Shown in pieces: positions 1-5,046 of a DNA stretch of 6,675 nt. Made by a program: the position numbers and the translations under genes. The stretch comes from Candidatus Poribacteria bacterium (GTDB lineage: Bacteria; Poribacteria; WGA-4E; WGA-3G): NCBI GenBank assembly GCA_007571355.1, contig RKRO01000320.1:1-6675 (forward strand). The letters run 5' to 3'. The number at the start of each line of letters is the position of its first letter. Position 1 is the stretch's first letter. A model generated the notes under the pieces. That model saw only the letters and a list, made by a program, of their open reading frames with translations, was not told where the DNA came from and made no database searches.

Positions 1-1
1 A

Positions 2-166
2 AACAATAAAACGTATCCTAAACAACAATTTTGGCAAATCACCGATGCGTACTTTAAAAACCCAAGTTTTTTAAGAGATAATATCAAATTACCATATAAC
101 TGGATAATTCCGCGAAAAAAATCAGAACGGCACTTTGACAACCTACAACTTCAATTGCTGCCGTGA
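2..166 (+). CDS. 3' end of an unidentified gene (5' partial)
   Basis: An open frame enters from the left edge and runs 54 codons to a TGA at 164-166. The peptide has a normal protein composition, rich in aromatic and charged residues (for example FWQITDAYFKNPSFL, then PYNWIIPRKKSERHFDN). This makes it look like a genuine C-terminus rather than chance. I do not recognise the family. By hand count it is about one-third G+C, clearly more AT-rich than the genes from 629 onward, which would fit a recently acquired or unrelated gene. Another frame opens at a TTG at 135 and runs to 455, but its peptide has no family-like pattern and I do not treat it as a continuation. Only the C-terminal tail is visible, so no function is proposed. 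Confidence 0.55.
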   Translation, partial: NNKTYPKQQFWQITDAYFKNPSFLRDNIKLPYNWIIPRKKSERHFDNLQLQLLP

Positions 167-256
167 TAGAACGTGGGCCGCCAGTCACTCGTCGTTTGCA
201 AATTTAACGAAATCATCATTAAATCTTGTGGTTTGGACGATATTAGAAAGTCTGCA

Positions 257-316
257 GGTGAACATTGATGGGGTGCTGCTTTGGTTCACCAACGGGGGAA
301 CCCTAAAGGGTTCGCC
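257..316. repeat. two adjacent inverted repeats in the 167-401 spacer
   Basis: The gene-poor spacer between 167 and 401 contains two neighbouring inverted repeats. The first pairs GGTGAAC (257-263) with GTTCACC (284-290) around a 20-base loop. The second pairs GAACCC (298-303) with GGGTTC (308-313) around the loop TAAA. Past a single G/G mismatch the second stem can extend with GG (295-296) against CC (315-316). Neither is followed by a T-run on the plus strand, so a simple rho-independent terminator is unlikely. Possible explanations are a REP-like or MITE-like dispersed element, or a structured transcript tail. Nothing else in 167-401 could be assigned. Confidence 0.4.
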
Positions 317-401
317 TACGACAAACGTGTACCCTGGATGGAGAAGGCCTTTTCCCATTGCGCTTTGGAGATACGCCTTGAACCGAATCTTACAAGATGA
401 T

Positions 402-521
402 TCAGAGCGACCCTCCATTTTTTTCCTTTATCCAACTTACATCCTGCTCAAGTGAACCCAAGCGAGTATCCACACGCTCCATCCAATTTAAGACGAGTCT
501 TTGAAATTCTTGATTGTCCAT
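402..521 (-). CDS. small hypothetical protein, possibly truncated by a frameshift
   Basis: On the minus strand an ATG (521-519) starts a 39-residue frame ending at TGA (404-402). A purine-rich AAAGAG lies six bases before the ATG and can act as a ribosome binding site. The peptide starts MDNQEFQRLVLNWMERVDTR and continues with LGSLEQDVSWIKEK. It is amphipathic and resembles the start of small coiled-coil proteins. The frame ends soon after a run of seven A (plus-strand T at 418-424). With one A fewer the frame would read WIKEKMEGRSESS and stay open to 185, giving about 111 residues. The far part of that extension looks less protein-like and crosses the inverted repeats. The gene may thus be a decayed copy, a sequencing indel, or a true 39-residue protein. 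Its function is unknown. It is divergent from the helicase gene, with 107 bases between their starts. Confidence 0.5.
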   Translation of the reverse strand: MDNQEFQRLVLNWMERVDTRLGSLEQDVSWIKEKNGGSL

Positions 522-628
522 GTGTGACTCTTTATGTATCGACGAACTTCATCAGAAGTTTAACACATTTTCCTGGAAATGCCAGCTTTTTTTCTATACA
601 TCTCGGCGAAAAGAGAAAGACCTGATTT

Positions 629-2008
629 ATGGAAACGCCACTCAAAATCAACTTTGATAAAGGCACGCTTGTCCTACAAAATGTCCCAGACGCACTCCAA
701 TCAGATTTACCTGATACTCGCTGGGATGAGCGGACCCTCACCTTCCGAGCACCTGCCTACCGCTACCGAAAAATCGTTTCGCAGCTGCGCGCACACGATA
801 TCACCTACGAAGACACAGCGAGACAATTCACAGGCGCACATTTCACACATCAAAAATTAATTACACCGTATCCCTACCAGACAGCGGCAATTGACGCGTG
901 GCACGCCAACGGCAAACGGGGCGTGGTGACCCTGCCTACCGGTGCAGGTAAAACCTTCATTGCAATTCTGCTCATCGCAGAAACCCAACGTCCGACACTC
1001 ATCCACGTACCGACAATTGACCTCATGCACCAATGGCACGCTGTATTGACAAAACACTTCGGACAAGAAATCGGACTCTACGGGGGTGGCCAGCACGAAT
1101 TGCAAAATATTACGGTGACAACCTATCAATCCGCAGTTATGCATGCGCCGCATTACGGGAATCGGTTCGGTTTTGTTATTTTTGACGAATGCCACCATCT
1201 CCCCGGAGAACAGTATCAGTACACCGCTATCAGCAGCATCGCACCGTTTCGATTGGGGCTGACAGCGACACCGGAACGGGTTGACGGAAAAGAGAGTCTC
1301 CTCTATGCACTTGTGGGTGAGTGTTGTTACGAGGCCAAGGTTCAAGAACTCTCAGGAAAAACGCTTTCCGAGTACCGCGTTGTGACTATCGCGGTTGAGA
1401 TGGAAGATACGGAACGGGTGCGGTACGATGAAGCGCGCCATACTTACTTAAATTTCCTCAAACAGGCAAAAATCAGCATGAGAACACCGCGCGGATGGCA
1501 TATCTTCCTCTGGAAAGCGGCACAATCCGATGAAGGCCGCGCTGCCTTCAAAGCGTATCTCACCCAAAAGCGACTCAGTTTCGCCTCTACCACAAAACAG
1601 GAGTGGGTGTGGAAACTGATTCAAAGACATCGCGGTGATCGAATTATCATCTTCACACAAGACAATGACACGGCGTATCAAATCGGGACACGTTTTTTTC
1701 TACCAGTGCTAACGCATCAGACAAAACCCAAGGAGCGGAACGACTTTTTGAATGCATTCCGTGACGGGACCTATTCCATCTTAGTTACCTCCAAGGTACT
1801 AAATGAAGGCGTAGACGTGCCGGAGGCGAATGTCGCTATTATCGTATCAGGGAGCGGGAGTGTGCGGGAACACGTGCAACGGCTCGGGCGTATCCTCCGC
1901 AAGCGCGAAGGCAAGCAGGCGGTACTTTACGAACTCATCTCTAAACAGACAGCGGAACATTCTGTTAACAAGCGCCGCAGACAACATCACGCCTATCAGA
2001 CACTGTAA
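629..2008 (+). CDS. xpb: archaeal-type XPB/Rad25 superfamily 2 DNA helicase
   Basis: ATP-dependent 3'-5' DNA helicase/translocase of the XPB (Rad25/Ssl2) family, which opens DNA around lesions. At 459 residues it has the compact archaeal architecture, and I recall Archaeoglobus XPB aligning along nearly the full length. An N-terminal damage-recognition-like domain covers about residues 1-68 (WDERTLTFRAPAYRYRKIV at 32-50). Helicase domain 1 has Walker A LPTGAGKT (102-109), motif Ia HVPTIDLMHQW (126-136), DECHH (186-190) and LTATPER (211-217). A thumb-like insert lies at about 260-335. Helicase domain 2 has IIIFTQDNDTAYQI (339-352), LNEGVDVPEANVAI (391-404) and QRLGRILR (417-424). Residues 217-219, where XPB carries the RED motif, read RVD. 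The ATG follows a purine-rich AAAGAGAAAGA, and the DRD start fits the family. A TATACA at 595-600 could be a -10 box, but its -35 is poor. The bax1 gene follows 74 bases downstream on the same strand, which supports a repair role with that nuclease. Confidence 0.95.
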   Translation: METPLKINFDKGTLVLQNVPDALQSDLPDTRWDERTLTFRAPAYRYRKIVSQLRAHDITYEDTARQFTGAHFTHQKLITPYPYQTAAIDAWHANGKRGVVTLPTGAGKTFIAILLIAETQRPTLIHVPTIDLMHQWHAVLTKHFGQEIGLYGGGQHELQNITVTTYQSAVMHAPHYGNRFGFVIFDECHHLPGEQYQYTAISSIAPFRLGLTATPERVDGKESLLYALVGECCYEAKVQELSGKTLSEYRVVTIAVEMEDTERVRYDEARHTYLNFLKQAKISMRTPRGWHIFLWKAAQSDEGRAAFKAYLTQKRLSFASTTKQEWVWKLIQRHRGDRIIIFTQDNDTAYQIGTRFFLPVLTHQTKPKERNDFLNAFRDGTYSILVTSKVLNEGVDVPEANVAIIVSGSGSVREHVQRLGRILRKREGKQAVLYELISKQTAEHSVNKRRRQHHAYQTL

Positions 2009-2082
2009 ATAATCGGCACCCGCTTATCGTCCCGGACGAAAGTCCAAAACCATGTCATTTAACCGCAGGGTATATTTAAAGG

Positions 2083-3321
2083 ATGCTTACCAAAGACTTA
2101 CTCCAATACAAAATCCGGAAGGGGCAAATCCACCCACAATTCATAGAGCCTATTGATAGCGCGTTGTTAAAGATAGCTGAGCAGCTCATCGCTGTTTTTG
2201 AAACGTCGCCAAACGAGTCGCGCGCAATCCTTTTGGAATCAAGTAAGCACATAATTGATAGTACACCGGGGCCATCGATAGTCAAACGTGGACTCGAAAA
2301 ACTCCTGTTAGACAGGACAGAATTTGATACAGCACCCAACGAAGAACTGATCGCGTTTCGGAAGCAACTCTTTACAGAGACGAGCCGCCTACTTTCACAA
2401 GAACAGTTTCAAGACTATGCAGACTATCAACGTAAGGTTTTAGAGACAATAGCAGAGGAATCGCGACCAAAGGTCGCTCCTACAGAGGTAGTGGAGTTGC
2501 GTGCTAAACTCTACGCGGATTTACCGAGCAGTCAACCGGTCTTGACATTCAAGACACTTTCCGCTGAACGTCTCCTTCACCGTTACAACGCCGCGCAGGT
2601 TCAAGGACTGCTTCTTCATTGTAATTCGCTTACACTAAAACTCTCCGATTCTATGACCGCTGAACTCCGACAACTGTTCAAGTACCTCAGATTCAATCAA
2701 CTCCTCTCTACAATTCGAAAAGAAGGCGAACTATATGAAATTACGGTGGACGGACCGCTCAACCTCTTTTACAAAACGAAGCGATACGGTATGAATTTGG
2801 CGAACTTTTTTGCCGCTGTGTTGCATCAACCGAGATGGGCACTGACTGCGGATATCCAGTTTCGGAACAAGCAGCCTTCTCGATTATCGCTTGATGAATC
2901 GTGTGGTATCAAACCGATTTCACAGCAATTTCTCGCCTATATCCCCGAAGACATTCAACTTTTTCAGGCGATGCTCCGAAACAAAACCGATGACTGGCAG
3001 ATCCGTCCCGGGAGTCAATTCCTTCCGTTAGCAGGCGACTTCTATTGCTTTCCAGACTATCAACTCGTCCACAAAAGTGGCGTGGAGACCGCTATTGAGT
3101 TGTTCCATCCGTGGCATCAAGGACATCTCATCAATAGACTCAACACACTTGCAGAACAGAAAGATGTATCTCTTATCCTCGGTGTCTCAAAGGAGTTGGG
3201 AAAAAAGCCGCTCATCGCGGAGGCATTAGAAACATCTGCATATTTCTCACAGTTCGGTTTCACATTCCGTGATGTGCCAACTATGCGATCTTTACTCCCA
3301 ATTTTGAATTCGCTTGTGTAG
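2083..3321 (+). CDS. bax1: Bax1-like nuclease, XPB partner (DUF790 family)
   Basis: This 412-residue protein starts MLTKDLLQYKIRKGQIHPQF, matching the characteristic DUF790/Bax1 opening, which settles the start. Bax1 is known in archaea as a structure-specific endonuclease that binds XPB through its N-terminal domain, carries a Cas2-like domain, and cuts forked DNA opened by the helicase. A predicted PD-(D/E)XK-type core lies near the C-terminus: P324-D325 in DFYCFPDYQLV, a turn KSG (331-333), then ETAIELFHPWH (335-345) with acidic E339. The usual lysine two residues after that glutamate is F341. I recall archaeal members reading EIVGFW here, so this is probably a family trait. The segment from about residue 160 to 260 (TLSAERLLHRYNAAQVQGLL onward) is the conserved central part. 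The AAAGG touching the ATG is too close to be a good Shine-Dalgarno, while CAGGG (2066-2070) is 12 bases away, so initiation may be weak or coupled to the helicase gene. Location directly after xpb strongly supports the pairing. Confidence 0.9.
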   Translation: MLTKDLLQYKIRKGQIHPQFIEPIDSALLKIAEQLIAVFETSPNESRAILLESSKHIIDSTPGPSIVKRGLEKLLLDRTEFDTAPNEELIAFRKQLFTETSRLLSQEQFQDYADYQRKVLETIAEESRPKVAPTEVVELRAKLYADLPSSQPVLTFKTLSAERLLHRYNAAQVQGLLLHCNSLTLKLSDSMTAELRQLFKYLRFNQLLSTIRKEGELYEITVDGPLNLFYKTKRYGMNLANFFAAVLHQPRWALTADIQFRNKQPSRLSLDESCGIKPISQQFLAYIPEDIQLFQAMLRNKTDDWQIRPGSQFLPLAGDFYCFPDYQLVHKSGVETAIELFHPWHQGHLINRLNTLAEQKDVSLILGVSKELGKKPLIAEALETSAYFSQFGFTFRDVPTMRSLLPILNSLV

Positions 3322-3414
3322 GTTCGGGCGAAAAATGTGAAATCCCCCAACACCTTAGCAAGCATAAGCGGTCATGATGGAACCATACTCCTCTGGAATG
3401 TGCCAACAAAATAG
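3322..3414 (+). pseudogene. C-terminal WD40 blade remnant
   Basis: Thirty codons starting immediately after the bax1 TAG, in the same frame, read VRAKNVKSPNTLASISGHDG and then TILLWNVPTK before a TAG at 3412-3414. The stretch LASISGHDGTILLWNV matches the end of a WD40 repeat (pattern LASGSxDGTxxLWxV). The preceding VRAKNVKS resembles a worn end of another blade (VRLWNVKSG). There is no start codon with a ribosome site, and a propeller needs several blades, so this is best read as the leftover tail of a deleted or recombined WD40 gene. Readthrough of the bax1 stop would append it to Bax1, but nothing in the sequence shows that this happens. Confidence 0.6.
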
Positions 3415-3476
3415 GCAGATGCCCTACCCTAATTTATTTATTTCTTCAAGAAAGCACGCGGGCGGAAAACTGATCC

Positions 3477-3505
3477 TTGATTTTAATCTCGTCTGCTGCT
3501 AAAAT
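3477..3505 (+). promoter_or_regulatory. sigma70-type promoter of the lipoprotein-kinase-ABC-F unit
   Basis: TTGATT (3477-3482) and TAAAAT (3500-3505) are separated by exactly 17 bases and match the -35 and -10 consensus at four and five of six positions respectively. Transcription would start near 3512. The strong ribosome binding site GGAGGAAG (3519-3526) follows and sits correctly before the ATG at 3530, leaving a very short leader with no room for a riboswitch. The rest of 3415-3529 holds no gene. GGCAGATGCC at 3414-3423 is palindromic but too short to form a convincing terminator for the upstream cassette. Confidence 0.6.
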
Positions 3506-3529
3506 GTAACGGAACGATGGAGGAAGATT

Positions 3530-4060
3530 ATGACTTTATATAGATTCGGTGCACTCTTTTTAATCGCAGGTTTAGCACTCTACCTCACGGCATGTGGCAC
3601 GAAAGCGATACCGTATTCACAAAGCACGGATGCCCCCGAACCGAACGAAGTCGCTGTCGCACACTATAATTGGGGTATGGCATCTGCAAAGAACGGCAAT
3701 TTCGACCAAGCCATCATGGAACTTCATTTAGCTATTCAGAACGAACCGGGGTGGGTAATGCCGCTTTTTACCTTAGGGGTTGTCTATGGCAATCAAGGCG
3801 AACTCGACAAAGCCATTCAAGCGTGGGAACGCGCGACGCAATTAGATGTCAATTTCGCGAAGGCGCATTATAACCTCGCCGTTGCCTATTCACACAAGGA
3901 AGAAAACGCACGATCCATTGCATCGCTACGTGAGGCGATTCGGTTAGACAAGGAAGCTCTCTCCTCAGCAAAAGTGGATCCGGCACTTGAGGGCATTCGT
4001 AACACGCCTGAATTCCATACATTGGAACGCGCTGCTGAAGATAAAAATCGGCAAGATTGA
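3530..4060 (+). CDS. TPR-repeat lipoprotein
   Basis: A 176-residue secreted, lipid-anchored protein. The N-terminus has a short positive region (R5), a hydrophobic stretch (residues 7-19) and the lipobox LTAC, with the modified cysteine at C22. The residue after it is Gly rather than Asp, which under the E. coli rule would allow sorting to an outer membrane. After a linker rich in Pro and Glu come three tetratricopeptide repeats at about 42-73, 76-107 and 110-141 (HYNWGMASAKNGNFDQAI, TLGVVYGNQGELDKAIQAWE, HYNLAVAYSHKEENARSI). A C-terminal cap follows (DPALEGIRNTPEFHTLERA, 150-168) of the sort that ends many bacterial TPR proteins. TPRs serve protein binding, so this is probably a small envelope scaffold or assembly factor whose partner cannot be named. 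The start is fixed by the signal peptide and GGAGG six bases before the ATG. It is the first gene of the downstream unit. Confidence 0.93.
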   Translation: MTLYRFGALFLIAGLALYLTACGTKAIPYSQSTDAPEPNEVAVAHYNWGMASAKNGNFDQAIMELHLAIQNEPGWVMPLFTLGVVYGNQGELDKAIQAWERATQLDVNFAKAHYNLAVAYSHKEENARSIASLREAIRLDKEALSSAKVDPALEGIRNTPEFHTLERAAEDKNRQD

Positions 4061-4078
4061 TGCCGCGGATCGCAAGAT

Positions 4079-5011
4079 ATGGCACGTTATACCTCCTTTT
4101 CACCGACAGAACTTGCACACGTCGTCGCACAATACCCGATCGGCACATCACTGAAACTTGAAGAGATTCCAGGCGGGTTCGGGAATAGCAACTTCAAACT
4201 AACAACTACAGAGGGCGAGTTCTTGCTGAAAGTTTGTGATGAGAAAGACACTGCAGAACTCAACATGCAAATCTTGCTTTTGCAGCATCTCCATCAGCAC
4301 GCCTATCCGACGGTATACCCGATTCTAACGAAGGACCAGAATCATTTAATTCATGAAACGTTTGGCAGCGTGATGATTTATCCCTTTTTGCAAGGGACAC
4401 AGCCGCAACCGTCAGCGAATATACTGACACAACTCGGTGAGGCGTTGGCGAAACTGCACCGTATTCCACCCATTACGGGGATACCCAGTTTTGCGATGGG
4501 AATATCACAGATGCGACCTTTCCTCCAAGAGGTGCAAGATACAGAATTTGCCCTGCACCCGTTTGTCGAATTGCTAAAGTCGCAATTGGCAGCACTGGAA
4601 CCGCCCCTCAATGCTCCACTCCCGATGGGACTTCTCCACGGAGACCTTTTTTTAGACAATACACTCTTCGAGGGGGAAGAGATGGTGGCAATCCTTGATT
4701 TTGAGGAAGGCTGTTATGATACGCTGCTTATCGATGTCGGTATGACAATCATCGGGTGTTGTTATACAACAGAGCACCAACTGAATTTAGAGGCTGTCAA
4801 GCGATTTCTGGATGCTTATAATATAGTGCGTCCGTTGACGGAAAACGAATGGAAACATTTGGATTGCTTTGTTCACTACGCCGCGCTTTCAATCGCGTTT
4901 TGGCGATTTAGACAATTTAACATCCGTCGCCCAGACGCTCACCGCGCAAATACCTATCAGGAAATGATTACCCGTAGTGCTCAATTTAAAGGAACGCACG
5001 TCAAAGCCTAA
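4079..5011 (+). CDS. APH-fold kinase, similar to type II homoserine kinase
   Basis: A 310-residue cytoplasmic phosphotransferase of the aminoglycoside phosphotransferase/choline kinase fold. Visible elements are a glycine-rich ATP loop GGFGNSNF (32-39), the ATP-binding lysine in LLKV (K51), the catalytic loop HGDLFLDN (187-194, base D189, metal-binding N194) and the second metal site LDFEEG (206-211, D207). The layout LLHGDLFLDN..ILDFEEGCYDTLLIDVG, and a late AALSIAFWRFRQFNIR helix, resemble type II homoserine kinase (ThrB2-like), which phosphorylates homoserine for threonine synthesis. Related enzymes act on hydroxylysine or hexosamines, so the substrate is uncertain. No other threonine gene is nearby. 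Resistance is not implied. The ATG at 4079 is the first possible start, since the in-frame upstream triplet at 4058-4060 is the TPR stop. The Shine-Dalgarno is poor (GCAAG), so translation is probably coupled to the preceding gene 18 bases away. Confidence 0.88.
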   Translation: MARYTSFSPTELAHVVAQYPIGTSLKLEEIPGGFGNSNFKLTTTEGEFLLKVCDEKDTAELNMQILLLQHLHQHAYPTVYPILTKDQNHLIHETFGSVMIYPFLQGTQPQPSANILTQLGEALAKLHRIPPITGIPSFAMGISQMRPFLQEVQDTEFALHPFVELLKSQLAALEPPLNAPLPMGLLHGDLFLDNTLFEGEEMVAILDFEEGCYDTLLIDVGMTIIGCCYTTEHQLNLEAVKRFLDAYNIVRPLTENEWKHLDCFVHYAALSIAFWRFRQFNIRRPDAHRANTYQEMITRSAQFKGTHVKA

Positions 5012-5046
5012 GTGTCTGAAGTGCCTCTGCAAGGTAAAATTAAAAA

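Noticed and set aside
135..455. Plus-strand frame of 106 codons starting at TTG
   Set aside because: It starts inside the partial gene at 2-166, has no ribosome site and no family-like pattern, and overlaps the better-supported minus-strand small gene.
857..1345. Minus-strand frame of 162 codons inside the helicase gene
   Set aside because: It is antisense to the conserved helicase motifs, and its cysteine-rich peptide is the usual shadow of a real gene.
3414..3445. Possible terminator: GGCAGATGCC followed by a T-rich stretch
   Set aside because: The stem is only four pairs with a two-base loop, which cannot form, and the T-rich part is interrupted and distant.
4060..4078. TGATG overlap suggesting the kinase starts at 4060
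   Set aside because: That ATG is in a different frame from the kinase and its reading gives no family match. The in-frame start is the ATG at 4079.
4079..5011. Antibiotic resistance by the APH-fold kinase beside an ABC-F protein
   Set aside because: The motifs fit homoserine-kinase-like members, and the ABC-F resembles housekeeping types. Nothing in the sequence points to a drug substrate.
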